Counted from the first letter of the stretch, positions 1 to 8,442 are shown. The stretch: DNA of 37,372 nt from Prevotella sp. (GCA_024695815.1 JAILHK010000054.1:1-37372), one strand, 5' to 3'. Notes: generated by a model not told the origin, from the sequence alone. Translations and numbers: made by a program.

Positions 1-177
1 TTCGTCAAGAACGTGATGAAGTTCCTGAGGGAACTTTGTCTTGTCCTTACCGATCTTTGGCGGATTATCATCGCTATCGTCACTTTGAGGGGCTACGTCT
101 GCTACCCTCTGCCTGGGACGAAATAATAATTCAGCAGACCCGAATTAATAATCAACAATTAATCAAGTATAATCTTA
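1..177. other. Unresolved left edge, possible end of an upstream gene
   Basis: A reading frame open from base 1 runs to a TAA at 127-129 and gives about 42 residues with a hydrophobic middle (VLTDLWRIIIAIVTLRG). It could be the C-terminal end of an upstream membrane or holin-like peptide. Another frame stays open to 254 but has no ATG and runs through the hairpin at 178-210, so it is probably not a gene. I do not recognise either translation. The stretch 130-177 is AT-rich with nothing else visible. Confidence 0.2.
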
Positions 178-210
178 CAAAAGGGAGGAGGTGGAAAATC
201 TTCCCTTTTG
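178..210 (+). terminator. Hairpin, likely terminator of the upstream unit
   Basis: Arms CAAAAGGGA (178-186) and TCCCTTTTG (202-210) are perfect 9-bp complements around a 15-base loop, with the T-run inside the second arm. It sits after the last stop of the left-edge frame and before the promoter at 251-282, so it most likely separates the upstream transcript from the peptide cluster. Confidence 0.45.
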
Positions 211-250
211 CCTGCCAACCGCAAATGTGTATTTTTTGTGAATCGGAAAA

Positions 251-282
251 TTAGGCAATTTTGGAAACTGTCGCTACCTTTG
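251..282 (+). promoter_or_regulatory. Bacteroidetes-type promoter for the peptide cluster
   Basis: TACCTTTG at 275-282 matches the Bacteroidetes -7 consensus TAnnTTTG. Twenty bases upstream is TTAG (251-254), a weak version of the -33 TTTG. The predicted start lies near 289, giving a roughly 25-base leader before the ATG at 314. No other good -7 element was seen before the radical SAM gene, so this may drive the first genes of the cluster. Confidence 0.55.
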
Positions 283-313
283 CGCTGCAAAATCAAAAAA
301 CAAAAAAATAACT

Positions 314-694
314 ATGAAAGCAGCACAAACTATTATCTTTTCTATCCTTTGGGTATTATCATCCGCTACAATGGTAAGGGCAGACCATAAGCCCCAAACT
401 GGCAAAGAACCGACACTAACAACTCCAAGTGGAAGTATAGTTGTCTCACGCTTGGAAGTCGCCCTGCCAACTCCTACCATTACTTTTTCGGAAAACGGCG
501 TGACCATCACCTTGTCCAAGTCAATCAACCATTGTAATATCAGCATCAGTAACGCATCTTTAGATGTGGACTACGAGTTTGCCGTTGACCTCAGCGGAGG
601 CAGTGTCACCATCCCTACCAAATTACCTGAGGGCACATATAGTATAACCATCACAAACGAAGGATTAGAATACCTGACAGAGATAACCCTATAA
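314..694 (+). CDS. Small secreted DUF3244-like protein
   Basis: This 126-residue protein begins with a signal peptide ([23 protein letters not shown], residues 1-23, probable cut after VRA) and continues as a single beta-rich domain ending in [19 protein letters not shown]. Its size, the exported start and the closing strand pattern match the DUF3244 family of small secreted Bacteroidales proteins, whose function is not established. It has no lipobox. It is the first gene after the promoter at 275-282 and lies 17 bp upstream of the sugar-nucleotide gene. Being at the head of a peptide export cluster, it might act in the periplasm as a binding, chaperone or self-protection protein, but that is inference from position only. 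Confidence 0.6.
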   Translation: MKAAQTIIFSILWVLSSATMVRADHKPQTGKEPTLTTPSGSIVVSRLEVALPTPTITFSENGVTITLSKSINHCNISISNASLDVDYEFAVDLSGGSVTIPTKLPEGTYSITITNEGLEYLTEITL

Positions 695-711
695 CCTATT
701 ACGAAGTTAAA

Positions 712-1731
712 ATGGCATCGGACACCTTATCCAATCCCATGCATTTTACTAATACAAAAAACAAAAAAGAAGTGAAAAACCATTCTCCAAAACCCTTGGT
801 ATTGGTGGCTGGTGGAGCAGGCTTCGTTGGCTCACACCTCTGTGACCGGCTCATCGCCGATCATTACCGAGTCGTCTGCATGGACAACCTTTATACGGGC
901 AACATCGACAACATTGCACACCTGCTGAACCACCCAGACTTTACGTATATCAAGCAGGACGTCATACAGCCTTGTGAAGTTGATGAAAAGCTGTCGCTGA
1001 TCTTCAACTTAGCCTGTCCTGCCTCCCCCAGGCACTACCAAAAGAATCCCATCTATACCACCAAGATTTCCGTCATGGGTACCCTCAACATGCTTGAATT
1101 AGCGCAGCGTAACAACTGCCCTATACTGCAAGCCTCCACCAGTGAGGTGTATGGCGACCCCGCAGTTCACCCTCAGCCCGAAAGCTATTGGGGCAACGTC
1201 AACCCCGACGGCATCCGCGCCTGCTACGACGAAGGAAAACGTTGTGCCGAAAGCCTCTGTATGGACTACCACCGCCAATACGGCACCCGGGTCAAGGTAG
1301 TGCGCATCTTCAATACCTACGGACCCCGTATGGCCGAGGATGATGGACGTGTCGTTTCCAACTTCATCACGCAAGCCCTGAAAGGAGAACCTCTTACCAT
1401 TCATGGAGATGGCAGCCAAACCCGCAGTTTCATGTATGTCTCGGACCTCATTGAGGGTTTCATGCGTATGGTGCGCACCCCAGATGATGTTACGGGACCC
1501 ATCAACTTGGGCAACCCCGAGGAATATACAGTTCAGGAGATTGCCGATAAAGTCATAGCTCTGACAGAAACTAATTCCAAGGTCTCTCACTTACCATTAC
1601 CATGTGATGACCCCAAACGTCGATGTCCAGATATTTCCTATGCAATTTCAACCCTCAGTCATTGGATTCCGCAAATTCCTTTGGAAAAAGGGCTTATTAA
1701 AACAATAGAGTTTTTTAATCAATATAAGTAA
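712..1731 (+). CDS. UDP-glucuronate decarboxylase (UDP-xylose synthase), extended SDR family
   Basis: The 339-residue cytoplasmic enzyme has the NAD-binding [10 protein letters not shown] motif at residues 34-43, the catalytic Ser/Thr region STSEVYGDP at 142-150 and the YxxxK pair Y172/K176 (CYDEGKR). The long match through [18 protein letters not shown] and [17 protein letters not shown] is typical of UXS-type decarboxylases, which turn UDP-glucuronate into UDP-xylose and CO2. A dTDP-glucose dehydratase or UDP-glucose epimerase is less likely. The first 27 residues before PLVLVAGG are a short unmatched tail; ATG 739 is an alternative start. Base composition is visibly richer in G+C than the radical SAM gene that follows 36 bp later. 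In context it may supply the sugar donor for the GT14-type transferase at 8968. Confidence 0.85.
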   Translation: MASDTLSNPMHFTNTKNKKEVKNHSPKPLVLVAGGAGFVGSHLCDRLIADHYRVVCMDNLYTGNIDNIAHLLNHPDFTYIKQDVIQPCEVDEKLSLIFNLACPASPRHYQKNPIYTTKISVMGTLNMLELAQRNNCPILQASTSEVYGDPAVHPQPESYWGNVNPDGIRACYDEGKRCAESLCMDYHRQYGTRVKVVRIFNTYGPRMAEDDGRVVSNFITQALKGEPLTIHGDGSQTRSFMYVSDLIEGFMRMVRTPDDVTGPINLGNPEEYTVQEIADKVIALTETNSKVSHLPLPCDDPKRRCPDISYAISTLSHWIPQIPLEKGLIKTIEFFNQYK

Positions 1732-1767
1732 TAATTAGGCGCTGTCCTAAGAATAAAACATCTCAAT

Positions 1768-3069
1768 ATGAAAGAAAGTATTTACAACTATTACGTACAA
1801 CATGGTGACAAATGCATATTTTTCAATGGATTATCAAAACGATTTTTTACGAGTTCTCTAAGAACTCAACCAATGTTTGAAGCTATTTTGCATAATCCGG
1901 ACAATTATGTAGAAAAATATGGCAAGTTTATTGAAAAGGTCAAAAAGGACGGATTCATTTTAGAGGACGAGCAAGATGAATATCAATTAGCCATGGACAA
2001 TTATAAAAAAGATACACTGCCAAACACATACAAGTTAATGATTCTTCCTACCTATGCTTGTAATCTTTCTTGTTGGTACTGTCTTCAAGATCATAGATCC
2101 ATCCATATGTCAGAAGAGACCGTTAAAAAAGCAAAACTACATATCAAAAAATATCTAATTTCAAATAAAATCAAATATTTTTATTTGACTTGGTTTGGGG
2201 GAGAACCTTTATTGAAGTATGACATTGTTGTAGATATAAGTTCATATTCAAAAGAATTGTGTAGCGAACTTGGAATTGTTTTCCATAATAGCATTACTAC
2301 AAATAGTCTATTACTTAATAAAGAAAGAATATCGAAATTAAATGATTGCGGTGTAGATGCCTACCAAATTACGTTAGACGGATCACGAGAAGAGCATAAT
2401 AAAGTGAAATCTTTACCTAAAAAAGATACATTTTTAATGGCTTTGAATAATATCGTGGATATCTTAACGATATCAAAAGAAGCTTATGTCATACTTAGAA
2501 TTAATTATTCAGAAAGGATGAATAACCCTCGAAGGATAATTGATGAAATAAGTGAGATTATACCTGAAAGTTTGCGTAACAGAATTAAATTAGATATACA
2601 AAAAGTTTGGCAAGAAGGTGCTAATCTGCGTAAAGATACAGGATATATTGACTTGGCCACTTATGCAGGCAAGTGCCACTTCCGTCCTGAGGTATTTCAT
2701 CATGGCAAATGTTACGTAGACAACCGACATTTCAATACCATATTACCAAATGGTACTATTGATATATGTGACCATGAAGGATTGGATATAGTAGGAAGGG
2801 CCGAATTAACAAAAAACGGAGACATTAAATGGCAAGAGCAACTTCCTTGCTTCAAATATAGCATAATTAACGAAAACATTAAATGCAACAAATGTAAACA
2901 TATGCCTATTTGTGGCGGGCCTTGTCCTGCGAAAAGAAATTCAATCTATAAAGATGGAAACGTAAATGCATTTCCGTGTTTATATAGCGATATGGATGAA
3001 GAAATGAACCAAAACATAAAAAATCTTCACGACGCGGTACTTTCTTTTCGCAATATAACTAAAGAATAA
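1768..3069 (+). CDS. Radical SAM/SPASM peptide maturase
   Basis: The 433-residue protein carries the radical SAM cluster motif C98-x3-C102-x2-C105 (CNLSCWYC), followed by the GGEPLL motif typical of the fold. The C-terminal third is a full SPASM domain: a C-x13-G-x4-C (KCYVDN...GTIDIC), then C-x2-C-x5-C-x3-C (CNKCKHMPICGGPC) and a last Cys in NAFPC, enough for two auxiliary 4Fe-4S clusters. Residues 1-85 precede the barrel and could bind the leader peptide. SPASM enzymes of this type modify ribosomal peptides, forming for example thioether bonds from Cys to a nearby residue. The two GG-leader precursors downstream are the obvious substrates, and the layout resembles the 'GG-Bacteroidales' radical SAM systems. 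The gene is AT-rich and ends 2 bp before the barrel gene, so the two are translated together. Confidence 0.9.
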   Translation: MKESIYNYYVQHGDKCIFFNGLSKRFFTSSLRTQPMFEAILHNPDNYVEKYGKFIEKVKKDGFILEDEQDEYQLAMDNYKKDTLPNTYKLMILPTYACNLSCWYCLQDHRSIHMSEETVKKAKLHIKKYLISNKIKYFYLTWFGGEPLLKYDIVVDISSYSKELCSELGIVFHNSITTNSLLLNKERISKLNDCGVDAYQITLDGSREEHNKVKSLPKKDTFLMALNNIVDILTISKEAYVILRINYSERMNNPRRIIDEISEIIPESLRNRIKLDIQKVWQEGANLRKDTGYIDLATYAGKCHFRPEVFHHGKCYVDNRHFNTILPNGTIDICDHEGLDIVGRAELTKNGDIKWQEQLPCFKYSIINENIKCNKCKHMPICGGPCPAKRNSIYKDGNVNAFPCLYSDMDEEMNQNIKNLHDAVLSFRNITKE

Positions 3070-3071
3070 GT

Positions 3072-5216
3072 ATGCGCTACTATTTAGTACTAATTGTTTT
3101 ATATTTTCATGTAATTCCATCTCTCAGCCATTCTTTGGCTGAGGGGGTATCTGATAGTCCCCTAAATGTTGAAGCCGCCGACAGTATCAGCAAAGAAATC
3201 CAAATAAATGAAGTTGTCGTGAGAGGTGACAGTGTGTTTCATTATGCCGACCGAGATGAATACCGCATTACCAGAAATGTGCGGCGCAATAGCTACAACA
3301 CGGCAGAGATGCTTGACAAGCTGCCAGGGTTCTCTTACGATGCCATTACCAAAACCTTGACATTTGAAGGAGATAAAAACATCATTGTCTTGGTCGATAG
3401 TCTGAACAAAGGTTCCGACTATGTTTACAATCTCCATCATGCCAGATTTGACAAGGTACAAGTCATCCGAAATCCCCAAGGCCAATATGCAGGGTATGAA
3501 GCCATCATCAATCTGCGTTCCAAGTCTAATTATATTGGATATGATTGTTATAATGGGGTCTATGGTAATGTGTTCCCGACTCGTCAGAACGGAGATGGCA
3601 AGCAATTGCAGAATGGAGGTATGCAAAATCAACTATATTACACTCGCAACAAATGGAACCTTCTGTTTAAATATGGCTTCTTTTTTGTCGAGAGTGAAGA
3701 AGAGGAATACTCCTCCCGCACATTCTCCAGCAATGACTATGCCGAAACGGAAGTCCCCAATGGAGATGGCAGCAAAAATCTGTCTTCTTTTTCAAGGCAA
3801 CACGATGTGACTCTGGCTACAGATTATCAGTTCAACAAAAAGACCTCTGCTTCCGTCTCATATTTCGCCGACATTTCCGATTTGGATGAATATAGAAACA
3901 AAACTGTCGAAACATCGACTCTATCTGGCAGTCAACGTAATACCTTCTTGCTCCACTCTAAAAATCGGGATGAAGGTTCGCGCCAGGGTGTAGGTCTGTA
4001 TTACCGTGGCGCATTGGGCAAATGGGGCTATAATACCACTTTCAACTACGTCAACCGCAGTTGGGAGACTGGCAATCATTTATCTCGCAGTACTGGTTAT
4101 CTCACTAACGATGACAGACACCAACAGATGAATCACATTCTGTCTAACCTTGAAGCGAACCGACGTTTTGGCAATGACAAGTGGTATGTCTCAATGAACT
4201 ATAGCTATTTCTGGAAAAGATATGAACAATTCTCCTCTGTCGGCGATGACTTATTGAGCAGCAGCACCCAGCAATATCACCATTGGAGCACCTACCTCTC
4301 TTATGACTTTTCGAGAGAGTTCAATATCTACTTTTCTGGTACAATGAGGACATATCTGTACGAAGCGCAAAGCATCAAAGACCGTTATGCTGCTCTGTCT
4401 GGACGAGCTGGACTGTATCGCAAACTCGGGGACAAAGGTTGGGTAAGGTTCAGCTATGACTGCAACTTGTCCAATCCAAATCTGGAGCAGACCACCTCTT
4501 ATGGATATTTCACCGACTCGCTTATGTGGTATGTCGGCAATCAGTCTCTACGCCCACGACTCCAGCATTTCGTTCAACTCAGAGTCAACCTCAAACAATG
4601 TCTGACTCTCCGCTCTGGCATCAACTATACCCAACGGAGCATCGTCAATATCAGGGAAATCCAGTCCGGCTATCTGCAAAATGGAGTTTGGGCAGACTAT
4701 GTAGCCACAATGCCTCAAAACGGCAAATACTACGATTATTTTGGATCATTGAACTTTAACCGCAAGATAGGATATTTCTTCCTTAACGCCAATGCCAGAT
4801 ATGACTATATCGAAGCTCAATATCAGGGTTACAAACAGACCGTAGAGGGTTGGTATGCCAACTGCCGAATTGGATATAACTGGACTAAACAAAATATGGC
4901 AGTAACTCTCAGTTACAGCGCCAACAAGTCTTATGATGCTGACCCTCAGGGGAAAAGTAAAAACGACTATAGTCTCATGTCTATAGCTGTCCGCAAATCA
5001 TGGATGCACGACAAACTTACTATGAGTCTCACCTACTCTCCTCCGTTTGTCTATGCGGATATGTCAACCGAAGTTGATTCCCCAGGCTATCACAGCTACT
5101 ATAAGCGATATCTTAAGGAGGTCAACTGCAACCGCTTTTCTTTCAATATCGGCTATCGCATATCTGGAGGAAAGAGCGTCAGAGATTACAACAGAGAGAT
5201 GTCTGAAGAAAGATAA
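3072..5216 (+). CDS. Outer-membrane beta-barrel, TonB-dependent-receptor type
   Basis: The 714-residue protein has a signal peptide (about residues 1-20), a TonB-box-like stretch EIQINEVVVRGDS, and a plug-like region (NTAEMLDKLPGFSYD, then DKVQVIRNPQGQYAGYEAIINLRSK). A long run of aromatic-rich alternating strands follows, ending RFSFNIGYRISGGK..., the pattern of the OMP beta-barrel family 3 group. It lacks the N-terminal carboxypeptidase-like domain common in SusC proteins, and no SusD partner is adjacent. It starts 2 bp after the maturase stop and precedes the precursor genes by 70 bp. Two roles fit: recapture of the finished (perhaps metal-loaded) peptide, or the outer-membrane passage for its export, since no TolC-type gene is visible. 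Confidence 0.8.
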   Translation: MRYYLVLIVLYFHVIPSLSHSLAEGVSDSPLNVEAADSISKEIQINEVVVRGDSVFHYADRDEYRITRNVRRNSYNTAEMLDKLPGFSYDAITKTLTFEGDKNIIVLVDSLNKGSDYVYNLHHARFDKVQVIRNPQGQYAGYEAIINLRSKSNYIGYDCYNGVYGNVFPTRQNGDGKQLQNGGMQNQLYYTRNKWNLLFKYGFFFVESEEEEYSSRTFSSNDYAETEVPNGDGSKNLSSFSRQHDVTLATDYQFNKKTSASVSYFADISDLDEYRNKTVETSTLSGSQRNTFLLHSKNRDEGSRQGVGLYYRGALGKWGYNTTFNYVNRSWETGNHLSRSTGYLTNDDRHQQMNHILSNLEANRRFGNDKWYVSMNYSYFWKRYEQFSSVGDDLLSSSTQQYHHWSTYLSYDFSREFNIYFSGTMRTYLYEAQSIKDRYAALSGRAGLYRKLGDKGWVRFSYDCNLSNPNLEQTTSYGYFTDSLMWYVGNQSLRPRLQHFVQLRVNLKQCLTLRSGINYTQRSIVNIREIQSGYLQNGVWADYVATMPQNGKYYDYFGSLNFNRKIGYFFLNANARYDYIEAQYQGYKQTVEGWYANCRIGYNWTKQNMAVTLSYSANKSYDADPQGKSKNDYSLMSIAVRKSWMHDKLTMSLTYSPPFVYADMSTEVDSPGYHSYYKRYLKEVNCNRFSFNIGYRISGGKSVRDYNREMSEER

Positions 5217-5285
5217 AAAAGAATTACATTCATGCATGAGTGAATTCAGAGTTAATTAATCAATTTTAAACCAAAAAATTAAACT

Positions 5286-5555
5286 ATGAACAATTCTATT
5301 CAAAAGTTTGATCCTCAAGATGAGAACTTGCTCCTCACCGAAATGGAAATGCTTGAAATCTATGGAGGATCTGGTAGTGACCAAGAGACCCAAAATGGTT
5401 GTGACAATGATGGTAACAAGGTTTTGGCAAATTGTACGACCACAAACAATAACAATGTAGCTGGTTGTGCATGCCCTGTTTATAATTGTGGCAGTGGCAG
5501 TGGTAGTGGCTGTGGTAGTGGCTGTGGCTGTGGCTGCGGATCTGGCGGTAATTAG
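5286..5555 (+). CDS. RiPP precursor peptide 1, double-glycine leader
   Basis: This 89-residue peptide has a leader MNNSIQKFDPQDE...LLTEMEMLEIYGG ending in Gly27-Gly28, the cut site expected for a C39 peptidase. The remaining 61 residues hold 9 Cys. The first half (SGSDQETQNGCDNDG...) is acidic and Asn-rich; the second half ends in a Gly-Ser/Gly-Cys tail (NCGSGSGSGCGSGCGCGCG). The leader is nearly identical to that of the second peptide at 5779 while the cores differ, which is the signature of a RiPP pair. It lies between the barrel gene and the exporter and is followed at once by a terminator-like hairpin. Likely modifications are radical-SAM crosslinks at Cys-Gly and possibly glycosylation at Ser-Gly; neither can be shown from sequence. 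Confidence 0.88.
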   Translation: MNNSIQKFDPQDENLLLTEMEMLEIYGGSGSDQETQNGCDNDGNKVLANCTTTNNNNVAGCACPVYNCGSGSGSGCGSGCGCGCGSGGN

Positions 5556-5575
5556 ACTTTTATATAAAGTCTTTT
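5554..5575 (+). terminator. Short hairpin with T-tail after precursor 1
   Basis: AGACTTT (5554-5560) pairs with AAAGTCT (5566-5572) across a 5-base loop and is followed by TTT. It overlaps the end of the stop codon. A weak terminator here would keep precursor mRNA more abundant than the downstream exporter mRNA. Confidence 0.45.
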
Positions 5576-5591
5576 AATTTGATTATTTTCG

Positions 5592-5762
5592 GTAGTTGGT
5601 CAAAATTATTATTTGAATCCTTAGTTTTCAACATATTCCTCTCTTGGACTCATGTTTTTGTTTCGCTTGTGGCGCAATAGTTAGTTTCATTACACCATCT
5701 GCCAAGAACTGAAACCTGCATCCCAATAGAAGAATCATATATAATTTATTTTGACCAACTAC
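5592..5762. repeat. 15-bp perfect inverted repeat bracketing the gap between the precursors
   Basis: GTAGTTGGTCAAAAT at 5592-5606 has its exact reverse complement ATTTTGACCAACTAC at 5748-5762, with 141 bp between. The pair fills almost all of the 223-bp space between the two precursor genes. I found no -7 element TAnnTTTG on either strand inside it. It could be a long-range RNA stem, the ends of a small non-autonomous element, or the borders of an invertible segment. Confidence 0.6.
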
Positions 5763-5778
5763 TTACTCTAATTATCTT

Positions 5779-6051
5779 ATGAGAAATAGCGTTCAATTGT
5801 TTAATCCACAAGACGAGAGTTTACTTCTCTCTGAAATGGAACTGCTTGAAATTTATGGCGGAACTGGAACTGATGAAGATGCCCAGGGAGGTAATAATGG
5901 AAACCAGACATCGGCAGATTGTACAGTAAATAAATATGTTTGCCTATCATATTGTTGCACTACAACCGGTAGTGGATCTGGAAACGGCTGCGGTTGTGGC
6001 TGCGGTTGTGGCTGCGGTTGCGGCTGCGGTTGCGGCTGCGGCGGACAGTGA
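5779..6051 (+). CDS. RiPP precursor peptide 2, double-glycine leader and (Cys-Gly)9 tail
   Basis: This 90-residue peptide shares the leader of precursor 1 (MRNSVQLFNPQDE...LLSEMELLEIYGG, Gly27-Gly28). The 62-residue core begins TGTDEDAQGG, has Cys residues in ADCTVNKYVCLSYCC, then TTTGSGSGNG and an uninterrupted run of nine Cys-Gly units before the final GQ. In all the core has 13 Cys. The differences from precursor 1 are concentrated in the core, while GSGSG and the Cys-Gly end are kept. It starts 16 bp after the right arm of the 15-bp inverted repeat. Dense alternating Cys-Gly would suit either repeated thioether crosslinking or binding of soft metals; which, if either, is unknown. Confidence 0.88.
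   Translation: MRNSVQLFNPQDESLLLSEMELLEIYGGTGTDEDAQGGNNGNQTSADCTVNKYVCLSYCCTTTGSGSGNGCGCGCGCGCGCGCGCGCGGQ
5986..6042 (+). repeat. GGC-TGC-GGY-TGY tandem repeat coding Cys-Gly
   Basis: The tail of precursor 2 is a near-perfect 12-base repeat (GGCTGCGGTTGT and its TGC variant) giving nine Cys codons. The homogeneous codons mean the number of Cys-Gly units could change by slippage in steps of 6 or 12 bases without breaking the frame. Confidence 0.8.
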
Positions 6052-6144
6052 AAAATTATTGATTATTAGGTAATTAAATAGCTTTCAAGGGACGACTATG
6101 TAGTTTCTATTGAATTAATCGCATTAATATAGGTTGACATTTAT

Positions 6145-6173
6145 AAAGACAGATTTCCATATAATGTCTTTTT
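6145..6173 (+). terminator. Hairpin with T-run after precursor 2
   Basis: AAAGACA (6145-6151) pairs with TGTCTTT (6165-6171) around a 13-base loop and runs into TTTTT. It resembles the hairpin after precursor 1 in size and arm composition, and would again limit read-through from the precursors into the exporter gene. Confidence 0.45.
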
Positions 6174-6194
6174 GTCCTACCAAACCATACAAAG

Positions 6195-6223
6195 ATAGGA
6201 GATCTCAGGTTGAGGTCTCCTAT
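6195..6223 (+). promoter_or_regulatory. Strong hairpin just upstream of the exporter start codon
   Basis: ATAGGAGATCTC (6195-6206) pairs with GAGGTCTCCTAT (6212-6223), 11 of 12 positions Watson-Crick and one G-U in RNA, with a 5-base loop and then TAAAAAAAC. It ends 10 bases before the ATG at 6234. It could restrict translation of the exporter or stabilise the 5' end of a processed transcript. Confidence 0.5.
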
Positions 6224-6233
6224 TAAAAAAACA

Positions 6234-8435
6234 ATGAAAATGAGAAATTTCCCATTTAAACGACAGCTAAACTCAATGGATTGCGGTATTACATGCTTGC
6301 AGATGATTGCCGAATATTATGGTAAAAAGTATAGCCTTCAAACATTGAGAGGTTATTCTTATATTTCAAAAGAAGGCGCCTCCCTAATGGGAATAAGCGA
6401 AGCTGCTGAACGAATTGGATTCCATACTTTAGGCCTTTGTATTGGCATTGATCATCTAAGAAAGGACATCCAATTACCTTGCATCTTGTATTGGGACAGA
6501 AAGCACTATGTGGTTTGCTATAAAATAAAAAAGGCTAAAGACAGATTTATTTATTATATTTCAGACCCTTCTTACATGAAATCGTCATTATCAGAAAACG
6601 AGTTTACGAAACATTGGATTAGTACAGCTCGTAATAATGAAGATAGAGGTATAGTATTGAGTCTTAATCCTACAGATAAGTTTTATGAGGAATGTGGAGA
6701 AACAACATTCGGAAGATCTCACAACATAATGCGTTATCTCAAATATCTATCACCCCACAAAGGAGGGCTGGTACAAAACGCATTATGTCTAGCCCTTTTC
6801 ATGATTATTGGACTAATCACTCCTTTTTTGACGCAGGCATTGGTAGATGTTGGTATTAAGGGGGGAAATCTAAATTTTGTAGTTCTTATTTTGTTGTCCC
6901 AATTGATATTGGCTTTGACTCATATGGGTATCCATATTATAAATGGTTGGGTTTCAATAAATATGACTGCAAGAATTAATATGAACATGGTTTCTGATTT
7001 TTTGGCAAAAATTCTGCAACTACCTGCTAAATTTTTTGATACGAAAGTCACAGGAGACATCATGCAGCGATTCCATGACTATAATAGAATAGAATCATTT
7101 CTACTTCACAATTCTATCTCTACTACTATAGCCATTGTAAACTTTGTAGTTTACACGACAATTCTTGCCTACTATAATTACTATATATTAGCTATTTTTA
7201 TAGTAGGTAACCTTATTTATATTCTTTGGTTATTATGCTTTTTGAGTTTGTGGAAAACAATCGAATATCAGTCATTTGAGGTGCAGTCTTTGGACAATAA
7301 TAAAACACTTCAAATGCTACAAGGTGTCATAGATATCAAATTGAGTAATGAAGAAAGAAAGAAAAGATGGGAATGGGAGAAAATTCAAGCTAGGAAATTT
7401 CGGCTATCATTGAAGTCTCTAAAATACAGCCAAATTCAAAATAATATTGGTACCCTTATTACCCAAATAACCAATATTTTAATCTCTTTTGTAACAGCGA
7501 AGCAAGTAATAGAAGGCCATATGACTCTTGGTATGATGATGTCTATTACTTATATAACTGGACAAATAGGAGGAGCCATCAATACTATTGTGGGGTTTAT
7601 TCATGAATCTCAGTATACAAGAAATAGCTTAGAGCGCTTAAATGAAATACATGATACAGAAGACGAAAATACCAACTTAGAAGAGAAAAGAGCAGATCTA
7701 CCTAAGAGTCTTTCCATGCGCTTTGAACACGTTTCCTTCAGTTATGATGGCTCTCCAAGACGGTATATTCTAAAAGATATATCACTGGACATACCAGAAC
7801 ATAAAGTTACTGCATTAGTCGGAAATAGTGGCTGCGGCAAGACAACAATAATAAAATTATTACAAGGTTTATATTCCCCTACCGAAGGTATAGTCACTGT
7901 TGGCGGCATTGCTATAGACCAATTAAACCCTCATTTATGGAGAAACCATGTAGGAGCAGTTATGCAGGATGGGTATTTGTTTTCTGATACTATAGCAAAT
8001 AATATTGCCGTTGGTGAAATAGAGATAGATAAAACAAAACTTAACAAAGTTACGAAAATTGCGAATATTGATAATTTCATAGATAAGAATCCTTTAGGTT
8101 ACAACATGAGAATCGGAATGGAAGGAACAGGAATCAGCCAAGGACAACGTCAACGAATACTGATTGCCCGCGCATTATACAAGAATCCTGATGTCCTTCT
8201 ATTTGATGAAGCAACAAATGCTCTTGATAGCTTAAATGAAAGGGAAATAATGCAAAATCTACAGAAATACTTTGAAGGTAAAACTGTAATCATTGCAGCT
8301 CATAGACTCAGCACAATCAAAAATGCTGACCAAATAATTGTAATGAAAGAAGGTACCATAGCCGAAATTGGAACACATGATAGCCTTATGGCGCAAAAGG
8401 GTGAGTATTATAATCTAGTGGAAAACCAATTATAA
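6234..8435 (+). CDS. Peptidase C39-containing ABC exporter (double-glycine processing)
   Basis: From ATG 6234 the protein is 733 residues. The N-terminal C39 peptidase has the oxyanion Gln11, catalytic Cys17 in SMDCGITC, His91 in RKHYVVCY and Asp111 in YISDPS. Six membrane segments follow at about 165-460, then an ATPase with Walker A GNSGCGKTT from 530, the signature ISQGQRQRILIARA, Walker B LLFDEATNALD with D658, and an H-loop AAHRLST. This class (PCAT, like LagD or SunT) cuts after Gly-Gly and exports the peptide across the inner membrane; the precursors at 5286 and 5779 carry exactly such a site. A TTG at 6210 in the same frame lies inside the hairpin at 6195-6223, and homologues begin near MKMRNFPF, so ATG 6234 (or 6240) is preferred. 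The gene is AT-rich like the maturase. Confidence 0.93.
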   Translation: MKMRNFPFKRQLNSMDCGITCLQMIAEYYGKKYSLQTLRGYSYISKEGASLMGISEAAERIGFHTLGLCIGIDHLRKDIQLPCILYWDRKHYVVCYKIKKAKDRFIYYISDPSYMKSSLSENEFTKHWISTARNNEDRGIVLSLNPTDKFYEECGETTFGRSHNIMRYLKYLSPHKGGLVQNALCLALFMIIGLITPFLTQALVDVGIKGGNLNFVVLILLSQLILALTHMGIHIINGWVSINMTARINMNMVSDFLAKILQLPAKFFDTKVTGDIMQRFHDYNRIESFLLHNSISTTIAIVNFVVYTTILAYYNYYILAIFIVGNLIYILWLLCFLSLWKTIEYQSFEVQSLDNNKTLQMLQGVIDIKLSNEERKKRWEWEKIQARKFRLSLKSLKYSQIQNNIGTLITQITNILISFVTAKQVIEGHMTLGMMMSITYITGQIGGAINTIVGFIHESQYTRNSLERLNEIHDTEDENTNLEEKRADLPKSLSMRFEHVSFSYDGSPRRYILKDISLDIPEHKVTALVGNSGCGKTTIIKLLQGLYSPTEGIVTVGGIAIDQLNPHLWRNHVGAVMQDGYLFSDTIANNIAVGEIEIDKTKLNKVTKIANIDNFIDKNPLGYNMRIGMEGTGISQGQRQRILIARALYKNPDVLLFDEATNALDSLNEREIMQNLQKYFEGKTVIIAAHRLSTIKNADQIIVMKEGTIAEIGTHDSLMAQKGEYYNLVENQL

Positions 8436-8442
8436 CCTAATC

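Noticed and set aside
36..254. 72-codon frame at the left edge
   Set aside because: It begins with TTG, runs through a terminator-like hairpin and has no recognisable protein pattern.
5400..6051. Keratin-associated or metallothionein-like protein as the identity of the Cys-Gly genes
   Set aside because: The shared GG leader, neighbouring maturase and C39 exporter explain them better as RiPP precursors, though metal binding is not excluded.
6210..6233. TTG start that would add eight residues to the C39 exporter
   Set aside because: It lies inside the hairpin at 6195-6223, and C39 exporters normally begin close to the NFPF...DCG motif; ATG 6234 fits.
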